Assembly: GCA_021776135.1 (NCBI GenBank)
Contig: JAJFGL010000032.1
Coordinates: 1-50,682, forward strand
Source: Kiloniellaceae bacterium
Lineage (GTDB): Bacteria; Pseudomonadota; Alphaproteobacteria; Kiloniellales; J153
Direction: 5' to 3'
DNA length: 50,682 nt
Program-made: the position numbers and the translations under genes
Shown: piece by piece, positions 18,364-26,970 of the stretch
Numbering within the stretch: position 1 is the first letter of the stretch
Layout of the letters: each line of letters starts with the position of its first letter
The notes under the pieces: generated by a model
Database searches by the model: none
Seen by the model: only the letters and a program-made list of their open reading frames with translations
What the model was told of the DNA's origin: nothing

Positions 18364-18446
18364 GAGGCCGTTCCTTTGCCCGGGTTGCCCAACAATGCGT
18401 GAGCAATAGCCGGAAAAGCGCCGGTTCGTCATTGATATAAGTCAGC

Positions 18447-18610
18447 ATGGATGCCCCCGCGCCCTCGCCGAAGAAGCGCAATCCGCGCTCCAGCAGCGAT
18501 GAATCGACTATCGTGCACGGATACCACGATAGCCTGGTCCGCCTGGGCCGGCTCGAGGAAGCCGCGCCGATAAAGCAGCGCCTAGACCTCGCCAACGGCC
18601 ACCCGGACGT
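18447..18610 (+). pseudogene. Possible remnant of a TPR-protein C-terminus
   Basis: The translation contains VHGYHDSLVRLGRLEEAAPIKQ then RLDLANGHPDVPP, which resembles the last helix pair of tetratricopeptide proteins (GYHDCLxxLGRxxEAxxIKxQLDLAxxxADVP). Nothing upstream belongs to such a gene, and downstream the frame enters the antisense of the broken ACT copy. It is best read as a gene scrap brought together with that duplicate. No function. Confidence 0.35.
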
Positions 18611-18890
18611 GCCGCCCTTGCGAGAGGTCAAAACAGTGGCGACGCCGGGAATTTGGCGCAGGCACTGGGCCATGTAATCGGTTGTCTCCGGGGCCGGGCC
18701 CTCGATCTGGATATCGATGGATAGGTCGCGGTTGCGCGCCCCGCTTAGGTCGCTGACTTAGCGGCTCGGCACCAGGCCGCGCTTGGCGAATAACTCAAGC
18801 ACCCGGGGCATGAGGCCGGGTTCGGCCTCGGCCACCGCCCCCGCGCAGGTCAAGACGGGGCTGCGCAAACACCAGGCGGGCGCGAGGCGT
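18605..18890 (-). pseudogene. Broken duplicate of the ACT-domain gene
   Basis: Bases 18641-18833 match 16875-17067 collinearly with about eight mismatches in 193. The conserved Trp in NRWISDLSG has become a TAA stop. Beyond 18833 the sequence resembles 17261-17310 (CCCCGCG.AGGTCAAG.CGGG), so 193 bp including the original start codon have been lost across a shared GGCC. It cannot make a product. The two copies lie 1.77 kb apart in the same orientation with the DUF3830 and stress genes between. Confidence 0.85.
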
Positions 18891-18951
18891 GTTTACAAGC
18901 TGGTTCGAATGCGATTTTATATCGCGGCAAATGAGGGGAAAAGAATCACCG

Positions 18952-19635
18952 ATGTTCAAGAAATCGCCGACTGTCCTGGCAATCGCTGTCTTAGCACTAT
19001 TATCGGCCTGCGGCGGGCGTTCCGCCAATCCCGTGGCTCCGTATCAGCCAGGGGATGAAAACAGGTCGTGCGAGGGTCTCCAAAGCGAAATCTCGAGGAA
19101 CGAACAGGAGATAGCCAAGCTGCTGCCTTATGAAAGTGCGGCCGGGAAAAATACCGCCCTAGGCGTGTCCGGCTTCTTCTTTATCGTTCCCCTGTTCTTT
19201 ATGGATTTCAAGGACGCGGAGGGGATGGAAATCACGGCGCTGAAACGCCGGAACAGTACCTTGCGTGAAGTCGCGGCCAAAAACCAGTGCGACTTGCCGC
19301 CGTCTATGTTCATGGTCGAGAACCGGGCTTGCTCCCAAGCCAAGAACCCCGAGCGCCCTTGGGCCGGCCAATGGGCCGCCAAGCAAGGCCAGGACTTGCT
19401 TACGCTTGAGGTGACCCAGTATCAGGTCAACGGTCAGCTTATAACCCCCAGCGCTACGTTTCAGATCGATGGACGGGTTGGCGAAAAGGGCGAAGTGGAG
19501 GCGAAGATTTCTTCGTCATGGGCCAACGGCACGCTGGTCGGCAACTTCCCAAACCTGAAAGCCCGTTCCTTGGGCGATGCTAAAATCGGATCGCTTAAAA
19601 ACGATAGCGATACAGAATTCGTGATGTGCCTCTAG
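18952..19635 (+). CDS. Hypothetical lipoprotein
   Basis: A 227-residue protein starting MFKKSPTVLAIAVLALLSAC with a clear lipobox (LSAC, Cys20). A helical segment follows (CEGLQSEISRNEQEIAKLLP) and a short hydrophobic stretch (GVSGFFFIVPLFFMDFKD, about residues 72-90) that may be a second membrane contact. The C-terminal half is beta-rich and Cys-containing (final residues EFVMCL). I do not recognise the family. The start at 18952 has AGGGGAAAAG upstream; the frame extends to 18889 but without a signal sequence. Confidence 0.72.
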   Translation: MFKKSPTVLAIAVLALLSACGGRSANPVAPYQPGDENRSCEGLQSEISRNEQEIAKLLPYESAAGKNTALGVSGFFFIVPLFFMDFKDAEGMEITALKRRNSTLREVAAKNQCDLPPSMFMVENRACSQAKNPERPWAGQWAAKQGQDLLTLEVTQYQVNGQLITPSATFQIDGRVGEKGEVEAKISSSWANGTLVGNFPNLKARSLGDAKIGSLKNDSDTEFVMCL

Positions 19636-19654
19636 GAAGGCGTTTGGCGCCCCC

Positions 19655-21682
19655 TCACGCCGCTTCCTTCTTCGCGCGCTTCACGATCTCGGCGATCTCG
19701 GCGAGGATGGCGGTTAGGTCGTAATCCTTGGGGGTGAAGATGGCGGCGGCGCCGGTCTTGCGCAGGGTGGCCGCGTCTTCGGGCGGGACGATGCCGCCGA
19801 CCACCACCGGGATATGGCTGAGGCCGAGTTTCGCCAAGTGCTCGATGGTCTCGCGCACTAGGGGCACATGAGAGCCGGAGAGGACCGAGAGGCCGACCAC
19901 ATGCACGGCTTCCGCCAGGGCCGCCTCGGCGATTTGCTCCGGGGTCAGGCGGATGCCCTCGTAAACCACTTCGAAACCGGCGTCGCGCGCGCGCACGGCG
20001 ATTTGTTCGGCGCCGTTGGAATGGCCGTCCAGGCCCGGCTTGCCGACCAGCATTTTCAGGCGCCGGCCCAGGTGCGCGGAGATGTCAGACACTTGCGCGC
20101 GCAGGTCTTCCAGGTCTTGGGTCCCGGTGTTGGACATCGCGGCGGCATAGGCGACCCCGGTGGGCGCGCGGTATTCGCCGAAGACCCCGCGTAAGGTTTG
20201 CGCCCATTCCCCGGTGGTGACCCCGGCCTTGGCGCAGCTAATCGAGGGTTCCATGATGTTGCGCGCCTCCCCGGCGGCGGCCTTGAGCTCGGCCAGGGCC
20301 TTGGCGGCGGCATCGCTATCGCGGGCTTCGCGCCAGGCATTCAGGCGCGCGATCTGTTCCGCCTCGGCCTTGGGATCGGCCGCCATGAAACCGCCGCCGG
20401 GGCCATCGGTCAGGGGCGAGGGCGCGGTTTCGGTGTAGGCGTTGACCCCGACCACGGTTCGCTCTCCGGCCTCGATGGCGGCGAGACGCGCCGCGTTGCT
20501 CGCCACCAGGCGTTCTTTCATGTAGGCGCCCTCTATGGCCGCGACCGCGCCGCCCATGGCCTCGATCCGGGCCAGTTCCTCGTTCGCTTCCGCCATGAGC
20601 GCTTGAACCTTGGCTTCGATAACGTGGGAGCCCTCGAAGATATCGGCGTAGTCCAGCAAATCGGTCTCATAGGCCACGATCTGTTGCAGACGCAGGGACC
20701 ACTGCTGGTCCCAGGGCCGGGGCAGGCCCAGGGCCTCGTTCCAGGCCGGCAATTGCACGGCGCGGGCGCGGGCGTCCTTGGACAGGGTGACCGCCAGCAT
20801 CTCCAGCAGGATGCGGTAAACGTTGTTCTCAGGCTGCTGTTCGGTCAGGCCCAGGGAGTTGACCTGAACCCCGTAGCGGAAACGGCGCAGCTTGGGGTCC
20901 GAGACCCCGTAACGGGTCTGGCAAATTTCGTCCCAGAGGCGGGCGAAGGCGCGCATCTTGCACATCTCGGTGATAAACCGCACCCCGGCATTGACGAAAA
21001 AACTGATGCGCCCGACCACGGCGGCGAAGTCGGCCTCGGGCACTTGCCCGGCGGCCTTGACCGCGTCCAGCACGGCGATTGCATTAGCGAGCGCGAAGGC
21101 CAGTTCCTGCACCGGCGTCGCCCCGGCTTCCTGCAAGTGATAGGAGCAGATATTGACCGGGTTCCACTTGGGCACCTCGCGGTAGGTGAAGGCGATGCTA
21201 TCGGTAATCAAACGCAGGGAAGGCGCGGGCGGAAAGATATGGGTGCCGCGCGAGAGGTACTCCTTCAGGATATCGTTCTGGGTCGTGCCGCTTAACTTGT
21301 CGCGCGCAACCCCGCTTTCTTCGGCATGGGCGACGTAGAGGGCGAGAAGCCAAGCGGCGGTCGCGTTGATGGTCATGGAGGTGTTCATGCGGTCGAGCGG
21401 GATATTGGCGAAGAGGGCGCGCATGTCGCCCAGGTGCGCCACCGGCACCCCGACCTTGCCGACCTCGCCCTTGGCCAGGGGATGGTCGGCGTCGTAGCCG
21501 GTCTGGGTCGGCAAATCGAAGGCGACCGACAAGCCGGTCTGGCCGCGCGCGAGGTTGGTCTGGTAAAGCGCGTTGGAGGCCGCCGCGGTCGAATGCCCGG
21601 CATAGGTGCGGAACATCCAGGGGCGATCGCCTTTGGCGCCCTTGGTCTTTCCGGTGGGGGGAGTCGGGGTTTCCCTAACCAT
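19655..21682 (-). CDS. ecm: Ethylmalonyl-CoA mutase (coenzyme B12-dependent)
   Basis: A 675-residue acyl-CoA mutase (also called MeaA) that converts (2R)-ethylmalonyl-CoA to (2S)-methylsuccinyl-CoA. The substrate domain begins RPWMFRTYAGHSTAAASNAL and holds GLSVAFDLPTQTGYDADH. The C-terminal cobalamin domain has GLDGHSNGAEQIAV (the DxHxxG lower-ligand motif), SGSHVPLV and VVVGGIVPPED. Single-chain length and the absence of a small subunit separate it from methylmalonyl-CoA mutase, and divergence from ccr confirms the assignment. The ATG at 21682 is preferred because AAGG lies 8 bases upstream; 21688 is also possible. Confidence 0.93.
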   Translation of the reverse strand: MVRETPTPPTGKTKGAKGDRPWMFRTYAGHSTAAASNALYQTNLARGQTGLSVAFDLPTQTGYDADHPLAKGEVGKVGVPVAHLGDMRALFANIPLDRMNTSMTINATAAWLLALYVAHAEESGVARDKLSGTTQNDILKEYLSRGTHIFPPAPSLRLITDSIAFTYREVPKWNPVNICSYHLQEAGATPVQELAFALANAIAVLDAVKAAGQVPEADFAAVVGRISFFVNAGVRFITEMCKMRAFARLWDEICQTRYGVSDPKLRRFRYGVQVNSLGLTEQQPENNVYRILLEMLAVTLSKDARARAVQLPAWNEALGLPRPWDQQWSLRLQQIVAYETDLLDYADIFEGSHVIEAKVQALMAEANEELARIEAMGGAVAAIEGAYMKERLVASNAARLAAIEAGERTVVGVNAYTETAPSPLTDGPGGGFMAADPKAEAEQIARLNAWREARDSDAAAKALAELKAAAGEARNIMEPSISCAKAGVTTGEWAQTLRGVFGEYRAPTGVAYAAAMSNTGTQDLEDLRAQVSDISAHLGRRLKMLVGKPGLDGHSNGAEQIAVRARDAGFEVVYEGIRLTPEQIAEAALAEAVHVVGLSVLSGSHVPLVRETIEHLAKLGLSHIPVVVGGIVPPEDAATLRKTGAAAIFTPKDYDLTAILAEIAEIVKRAKKEAA

Positions 21683-21942
21683 TGACATACCTTCGATTCG
21701 TATACTGTGTCCGGGCGCCGCTTGGCCTCGCGTCTTCGCGGTGCATCAATTTAGCATTGCCAGCCATGGTAGCGCGAGAATCTAAGTCTTTAATGTCTAA
21801 CATGACTATTATTCTGTAATTAAATTACTCATAACAGGTTTTTATCGCAAGTATAGTACGTTTTGTGCGTTGCAATATTTTGCCTTGGCCGCTAGGCTCG
21901 CCGCGCGCGAAGGCCAGCCATGAATAGCGAGGAGAGGGACAC
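21683..21942. promoter_or_regulatory. Divergent ecm/ccr control region
   Basis: AT-rich compared with both genes. A promoter-like pair for ccr is TTGCAA (21870-21875), 17 bases, TAGGCT (21893-21898). TTGCAATATTTTGCC (21870-21884) and an imperfect dyad around AATGTCTAACATGACTATT (about 21790-21808) could be operator sites. Ethylmalonyl-CoA genes are known to be regulated by growth substrate in other Alphaproteobacteria (RamB in Paracoccus), but no such regulator is in this window. Confidence 0.4.
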
Positions 21943-23229
21943 ATGACGGACGCCGCCGCCGAGGCCAAGGAGCCCCAAGCCGGTCAGACCGGGAAAGACC
22001 TCTACGAGTTGGGCGAGATCCCGCCGCTTGGCCATGTGCCCAAGCAAATGTACGCCTGGTCGATCCGCCGCGAACGCCACGGCGATCCCGACACCGCCAT
22101 GCAAGTCGAAGTGGTCGATGTGCCGCGCATCGACAGCCACGACGTCCTGGTCATGGTCATGGCCGCCGGGGTCAATTACAACGGCGTCTGGGCCGCCTTG
22201 GGCAAGCCGATATCGGTCTTCGACGTGCACAAGGCCGATTACCACATCGCCGGGTCGGACGCCGCCGGCATTGTTTGGGCGGTCGGTTCCAGGGTCACCC
22301 GCTGCAAGGTCGGCGACGAGGTTGTGGTGCACTGCAATCAGGACGACGGCGACGACGAGCAATGCAACGGCGGCGACCCTATGTTCTCGCCCTCGCAACG
22401 GATTTGGGGCTATGAGACCCCGGACGGCTCCTTCGCCCAGTTCACCCGGGTCCAGGCCCAGCAGGTCATGCCCCGGCCCCGGCATCTGACCTGGGAAGAA
22501 AGCGGCTGCTATATCCTGACTCTCGCCACCGCCTACCGCATGTTGTTCGGCCATCGCCCGCATATCCTGCGCCCCGGCCACAATGTCCTGGTCTGGGGCG
22601 CCTCGGGCGGCCTCGGCTCCATGGCCATACAGTTGATCGCCACCGCCGGGGCCAATCCCATCGGCGTCATCTCCGACGAAGCCAAGCGCGATTTCGTGAT
22701 CGGGCTGGGGGCGCGCGGAGTCATCAACCGCAAGGATTTCGATTGCTGGGGCCGCCTGCCGGAGGTCGACGACACCGGCGGTTACGGCGCTTACAAGACA
22801 GAGGTGCGCAAGTTCGGCAAGGCGATCTGGGAAACCACCGGCAAGTTCACCGATGTCGATTTCGTCTTCGAGCATCCGGGCGAACAGACCTTTCCGGTAT
22901 CGTGCTTCGTGGTCAAGCGCGGCGGCATGGTGGTTTTTTGCGCCGGCACCACCGGCTACAACATCACCTTCGACGCGCGCTTCGTGTGGATGCGCCAGAA
23001 GCGTATCCAGGGCAGCCACTTCGCCAATCTCAATCAGGCCAGCCAGGCTAATCGTTTAGTTATCGAGCGGCGCATCGATCCCTGCATGTCGGAAGTCTTC
23101 TCCTGGGACGACATCCCGCGCGCCCACATGAAGATGATGAAAAACGAGCACCGCCCCGGCAACATGGCGGTCCTGGTCCAAGCCCCACGCCCCGGCCTAC
23201 GCACCCTGGAAGACGCGATCGAGGGCTAG
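21943..23229 (+). CDS. ccr: Crotonyl-CoA carboxylase/reductase
   Basis: A 428-residue member of the medium-chain dehydrogenase/reductase family. It reduces crotonyl-CoA with NADPH while fixing CO2 to give (2S)-ethylmalonyl-CoA, the defining step of the ethylmalonyl-CoA pathway. Visible marks are AGVNYNGVWAALGKP, the nucleotide-binding WGASGGLGSMAIQL, the family insert NRKDFDCWGRLPEVDD and GSHFANLNQA, whose His lies where the CO2-binding His of known enzymes sits. The start has GAGGAGAGGG upstream. It is divergent from ecm and followed by mcd after a 190-bp repeat-filled gap. Confidence 0.96.
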   Translation: MTDAAAEAKEPQAGQTGKDLYELGEIPPLGHVPKQMYAWSIRRERHGDPDTAMQVEVVDVPRIDSHDVLVMVMAAGVNYNGVWAALGKPISVFDVHKADYHIAGSDAAGIVWAVGSRVTRCKVGDEVVVHCNQDDGDDEQCNGGDPMFSPSQRIWGYETPDGSFAQFTRVQAQQVMPRPRHLTWEESGCYILTLATAYRMLFGHRPHILRPGHNVLVWGASGGLGSMAIQLIATAGANPIGVISDEAKRDFVIGLGARGVINRKDFDCWGRLPEVDDTGGYGAYKTEVRKFGKAIWETTGKFTDVDFVFEHPGEQTFPVSCFVVKRGGMVVFCAGTTGYNITFDARFVWMRQKRIQGSHFANLNQASQANRLVIERRIDPCMSEVFSWDDIPRAHMKMMKNEHRPGNMAVLVQAPRPGLRTLEDAIEG

Positions 23230-23275
23230 GGGGCAGAGCGCATCTAGGAGGCATCGATTCAGCTATGGCCGCCGT

Positions 23276-23396
23276 CCCCCCCACCCTAACCCTCCCCCTC
23301 CAGGGGGGAGGGAATAATGACGCGGTTCTCCCTCTTACTCCCGCCGCCCCTCCTTCTCCCTCCCCTTTGATGGGGGAGGGCTGGGGTGGGGGTGAG
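23276..23396. repeat. C/G-tract double-hairpin repeat
   Basis: CCCCCCACCCTAACCCTCCC, a CCCTCCAGGGGGGAGGG hairpin, a spacer, CTCCCTCCCC..TGGGGGAGGG and GGCTGGGGTGGGGGTG. The outer arms and both inner hairpins are self-complementary. A second copy lies inside 36201-36495. It separates ccr from mcd and could affect read-through. Confidence 0.75.
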
Positions 23397-23419
23397 CGGG
23401 CGACAGCCCGAGCGGCGCC

Positions 23420-25090
23420 ATGACACAACCGAACTCCGTCCTCGTCCTCCCCAACCTCCTTCCCACTTGCCGTTCGGCTTTGGAGGCGGCGGAGGCTTTG
23501 CGCGACGCCGCCAAGGCCGCGGTCGCGGACTTGGTCGCGCCTAACGGCAAGCTCGACGCTGGCGTCTTGGAGCGTGAGCAGGTCGCGGCTCACGGTTTTG
23601 CCTGGTTGGCGACCTATGTCACCGCCTTGCGCGAGCTGCTGCACTGGGCCGAACGCTTGGCGGCGGGCGGCGCCCTTGGCGAGCTCGAAAGCCTGATCCT
23701 GCAAGCCGCCTTCGGCGAATACCTGCAACAGATGACCGGCGGCATCGCCCTCAGCCAAGTCGAAATCTTTCGCCCCCGCGACCTGGGCCTGGACGGCGCG
23801 CAGGTTGCAAGCTTCCACACCCAGGCGGTGGAAACCCTGATCGCGGGCGGCAACACCGGCCCCGTGCGCCGGCGCCTGGCCGAATTGATCGGCGAAGACG
23901 CCAACTTCGGCGACGTGGCCCTGGGTGACGAGATGCTGGATATGGTGCGCGATCAATTCCGCAAGGTCGCGGAAGATCACATGGACGCGGCCCACGGCTG
24001 GCACCTCAAGGACGAGCTGATCCCCATGGCCGTGGTCCAGCAGCTTGCGGAACTCGGCGTCTTCGGCCTGACCGTGCCGGAGGACTTCGGCGGTTCGGGC
24101 CTGGGCAAGACCGCCATGTGCGTGGTGACCGAGGAGCTTTCGCGCGGCTACATAGGCCTCGGTTCCCTGGGCACCCGTTCCGAGATCGCGGCGGAGTTGA
24201 TCCGCCTGGGCGGAACCCCGGCGCAGCAGGCCCAATGGCTGCCGCCCATCGCCTCGGGCGAGATTTTGCCCACCGCCGTCTTCACCGAACCCAATGTCGG
24301 TTCCGACCTGGGGGCGCTCAAGACCCGCGCGGTCAAGGACGGCGATGTTTACCGGATCACCGGCAACAAGACATGGATCACCCACGCGGCGCGCAGCGAT
24401 GTCATGACCCTGCTGGCGCGCACCGACCCGGACCAGGCCGGCTACAAGGGCCTGTCCATGTTCCTGGCGGAAAAGCCGCGCGGCACGGAGGCCGATCCCT
24501 TTCCCGCCAGCGGCATGAGCGGCGGCGAGATCGAGGTGCTTGGCTATCGCGGCATGAAGGAATACGAGCTGAGCTTCGATAACTTCGAGGTTAAAGCGGA
24601 AAACCTGCTCGGCGGCGTCGAGGGCGAAGGCTTCAAGCAGCTCATGGCGACCTTCGAATCGGCGCGGGTGCAGACCGCCGCGCGTGCCGTCGGCGTGGCC
24701 CAGAACGCGCTTGAGTTGGGGCTGCAATACGCCTTGGAGCGGGTGCAGTTCGGCAAGCCCATCGCGCGTTTTCCCCGGGTCGCCGGCAAGCTCGCCTGGA
24801 TGGCGGTGGAGACCATGATCGCGCGCCAGCTCACCCTATTCGCGGCGCGGGAAAAAGACTCCGGGCGGCGCTGCGATATCGAGGCCGGCATGGCCAAGCT
24901 GCTGGCCGCGCGGGTCGCCTGGGCCAATGCCGACAACGCCCTGCAAATCCACGGCGGCAACGGATACGCCCTGGAATACAAGATCAGCCGTGTGCTGTGC
25001 GACGCCCGCATCCTCAACATCTTCGAAGGCGCCGCCGAAATTCAGGCCCAGGTGATAGCGCGCGGGCTGCTGACCCGGGGACGGAATTAG
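23420..25090 (+). CDS. mcd: (2S)-Methylsuccinyl-CoA dehydrogenase
   Basis: A 556-residue acyl-CoA dehydrogenase with the long extra N-terminal domain (about residues 1-170) that marks methylsuccinyl-CoA dehydrogenase. It oxidises (2S)-methylsuccinyl-CoA to mesaconyl-CoA, passing electrons to electron-transfer flavoprotein. The FAD-binding core shows PTAVFTEPNVGSDLGALKT, KTWITHAARSD and the C-terminal IHGGNGYALEY and IFEGAAEIQAQVIARGLL. The position after ccr agrees. The ribosome site before 23420 is weak (GAGCGG). The electron acceptor may be the EtfAB encoded at 33484-35167. Confidence 0.92.
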   Translation: MTQPNSVLVLPNLLPTCRSALEAAEALRDAAKAAVADLVAPNGKLDAGVLEREQVAAHGFAWLATYVTALRELLHWAERLAAGGALGELESLILQAAFGEYLQQMTGGIALSQVEIFRPRDLGLDGAQVASFHTQAVETLIAGGNTGPVRRRLAELIGEDANFGDVALGDEMLDMVRDQFRKVAEDHMDAAHGWHLKDELIPMAVVQQLAELGVFGLTVPEDFGGSGLGKTAMCVVTEELSRGYIGLGSLGTRSEIAAELIRLGGTPAQQAQWLPPIASGEILPTAVFTEPNVGSDLGALKTRAVKDGDVYRITGNKTWITHAARSDVMTLLARTDPDQAGYKGLSMFLAEKPRGTEADPFPASGMSGGEIEVLGYRGMKEYELSFDNFEVKAENLLGGVEGEGFKQLMATFESARVQTAARAVGVAQNALELGLQYALERVQFGKPIARFPRVAGKLAWMAVETMIARQLTLFAAREKDSGRRCDIEAGMAKLLAARVAWANADNALQIHGGNGYALEYKISRVLCDARILNIFEGAAEIQAQVIARGLLTRGRN

Positions 25091-25229
25091 CGTCAGGAAG
25101 GCCGGATACCAATTATGTATTATATCAACATTTTATGAATGGTGAGTAGAAAATCTTGTGTATTATAACTTCAGGTCATGAGTTCGCTAAGACGCGTGAT
25201 CTTGTGGTTGGCAATGCGGGATAAAAACA

Positions 25230-25871
25230 TTGGCTTATCTCAGGTCGGTGTTGTTATGTCTTTTAATTTTGGCTTGGGTCGCGCCCAGCACAGCCGATGC
25301 GCAGGAACTGGATCTGAAAGGCTTTATATTTGGCGAAACGCGCATCGATGAATGGAAATGGCAGTTCGGAAAACTGGCGAGGTTTATGGGAAGCAGGCAA
25401 TAGTATCCCCTTTTTGCGAGGAGCAAGGCGCTGACCTAATACTTGTCATCAAAGGAATTTCACAACCGAGAAATTGGAATTGTTTCGTGTTATCGCTATA
25501 ATCCACAGTGTGTATTGTACATCAACTCATTAGGGCAAGCAGCAACAGAGCGAAATCTTTGGACATTTGTGGATGGCAGGCTTGCCTTTTTCAATGCGTG
25601 TATGCACCGGGCGCAACTTGGTTATTTGCTCCCTCCATTAAAGGCGAAGTTTGGCGAGCCAACATCAATAAGTCGTGAGAAGGTGCATAATGCATTAGGA
25701 GCAGAATTTGAGAATATTATTTGGGCTTGGCATTTAAAAGGCATGAGTATCATTTTGAAAAAATATGCTGGCTCACTCAAGTACTCGAATATAGACATTT
25801 TCCATCCAGGCCTTTTTTCCGAAGCGGAGCGTCGTCTCAAGAATCGACAAGCGGATACGTCAAATCTTTGA
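25230..25871 (+). pseudogene. Frameshifted secreted-protein gene
   Basis: A TTG start at 25230 opens a signal peptide (YLRSVLLCLLILAWVAPSTA then DAQELDLKGFIFGET) that stops near 25398. A second frame from about 25365 carries KQAIVSPFCEEQGADLILV, and the first frame resumes at 25443 with RLAFFNACMHRAQLGYLLP, LKAKFGEPTSISREKVHNAL and NIIWAWHLKGMSI. Together these follow the layout of a small secreted family (LKGFxxGxT, a Cys block, KFGxPT, vxNxxGxxF, W) of about 200 residues, so two frameshifts have split one gene. The DNA is AT-rich relative to mcd, which suggests transfer. The downstream 142-residue frame alone would lack a signal peptide. Confidence 0.55.
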
Positions 25872-25893
25872 TTTTCGAATTGAGAGTTCGTGA

Positions 25894-25912
25894 GTGATCT
25901 GACCCCATTACA
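25894..25912. repeat. Short direct repeat, copy 1
   Basis: CTGACCCCATTACA preceded by GTGAT. The same CTGACCCCATTACA string recurs near 26257-26270 after AAGAC. The two copies bracket the small CxxC gene. Confidence 0.45.
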
Positions 25913-26005
25913 TTTTCCCAGACTTGACTCCTTTGTCACTTTTTCTGACTAGCGCCGGGTTTTAATTTCCCCCATCATCATTCCCCGGCAATAAAAATTG
26001 GGAAG

Positions 26006-26239
26006 ATGGCGAAGAGGTACTTTGCATACGAGAACTGGCGCGCCCATGGTCATGTCACCAAGGTCCACCGGCACAATTGCCTATCTTGCAACGATGGCAG
26101 AGGCAGGTCCGGCGGAACTCGGTCTGACAACGGCCAATGGCTGAACCTTGGAGAGCTCGAGCGGCAGGAAGATGCCCTGGCTGCAGCACGGCGGCGGATT
26201 ACACAAGGAGATGTTCGTTTGTGTGGCACGTGCTCTTAG
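26006..26239 (+). CDS. Small CxxC (zinc-ribbon-like) protein
   Basis: A 77-residue protein with HRHNCLSCNDGRGRSGG near the middle and RLCGTCS at the end, two CxxC pairs that could hold one zinc ion. It begins MAKRYFAYENWRAHGHVTKV and has the conserved-looking NGQWLNLGELERQEDALAAA, the layout of a widespread short uncharacterised family. A GGGAAG lies just upstream. Role unknown; a nucleic-acid- or protein-binding module is possible. It sits between two short direct repeats in an AT-rich accessory stretch. Confidence 0.6.
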   Translation: MAKRYFAYENWRAHGHVTKVHRHNCLSCNDGRGRSGGTRSDNGQWLNLGELERQEDALAAARRRITQGDVRLCGTCS

Positions 26240-26251
26240 CCCCAATAATTC

Positions 26252-26270
26252 AAGACCTGACCCCATTACA
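26252..26270. repeat. Short direct repeat, copy 2
   Basis: AAGACCTGACCCCATTACA, sharing CTGACCCCATTACA with the copy near 25899-25912. Similar strings are, as I recall, common between proteobacterial genes. Confidence 0.45.
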
Positions 26271-26360
26271 CCATTACATGCATTACGCGGGGCCGGATTT
26301 AAGGCTTGGGCGATGCCCGGCACGGCTTGCAAATCCACCCAACTGCCCCATACTGTCGCC

Positions 26361-26600
26361 ATGACCTCAACTACTAAGAAGATCGCCGAACTTGCCCAAA
26401 CGCTTCCTCCCGAGGCCCAGGAAAGCTTGCTGCATGTCGCCGAGCATCTGGCCGAGCCGAGAAGTTTCTACGAGCGCCTGTCGTCCGGCCAGCGCGCCGA
26501 CTTGGCAACCGCCATTGCCGAAGCGGATCGAGGGGGCGGTGTCTCCCCCGCCGAGCTTGAAGCAAGGCTACAAGGCGTGCTTGCCAAACCTGGAGCATGA
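26361..26600 (+). CDS. Antitoxin of a ParDE/RelBE-type pair
   Basis: A 79-residue antitoxin-like protein. The N-terminus (KIAELAQTLPPEAQESLLHV) resembles DUF2281-like domains, and the C-terminal half (DLATAIAEADRGGGVSPAEL, EARLQGVL) resembles the toxin-wrapping tail of ParD/RelB proteins. The start at 26361 (MTSTTKK) is chosen because the upstream in-frame extension has no family features. Its stop overlaps the toxin start (ATGA, 26597-26600), typical of translationally coupled pairs. It probably neutralises the toxin and represses its own promoter. Confidence 0.75.
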   Translation: MTSTTKKIAELAQTLPPEAQESLLHVAEHLAEPRSFYERLSSGQRADLATAIAEADRGGGVSPAELEARLQGVLAKPGA

Positions 26601-26893
26601 GGGTTCTTTTTACCGAAACCGCCGCCGGACAGCTTGAAGCACAGATCGCCTATATCGCTAGCGAAGGGTCCCTTGATGCGGCCCTTAGAATCAAGGAACG
26701 CGTCCTCTCCTTCATCTACGGCTTCCTGACGGCCTACCCAAAAGCTTCACGCTTCGTTGAAGAAATGGCCGTCTATGAGGCCGTAATCCCGCGCACCAAC
26801 TACGTGCTCTTCTATCGGATTGAAGAGCCGGATACCTTACGCATTCTGGCCTTGTTCCATGGGCGCCAGGAACGCACCGGGTTCACGCCCTAA
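26597..26893 (+). CDS. ParE/RelE-family toxin
   Basis: A 98-residue toxin of the ParE/RelE fold. FTETAAGQLEAQIAYIASEG is the usual N-terminal helix pair, and IPRTNYVLFYRIEEPDTLRI then LALFHGRQERTG gives the core strands and the conserved C-terminal histidine/arginine tail. RelE members cut mRNA on the ribosome and ParE members poison gyrase; which applies is not readable here. Coupled to the antitoxin by a 4-bp overlap. Confidence 0.85.
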   Translation: MRVLFTETAAGQLEAQIAYIASEGSLDAALRIKERVLSFIYGFLTAYPKASRFVEEMAVYEAVIPRTNYVLFYRIEEPDTLRILALFHGRQERTGFTP

Positions 26894-26970
26894 GCGGGTT
26901 TGATTCCTTGGGCTCAAGAGCAGTAGACTACAACCCGGCTTTTTCAGCCTCCTGCTAAAGGAATCGGATT

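Noticed and set aside
18447-18677. Intact 76-residue gene
   Set aside because: Its second half is the antisense of the broken ACT copy and its first half matches only the end of TPR proteins.
19655-21682. Methylmalonyl-CoA mutase
   Set aside because: It is a single chain without a small subunit, and its divergent partner is ccr, which fits ethylmalonyl-CoA mutase.
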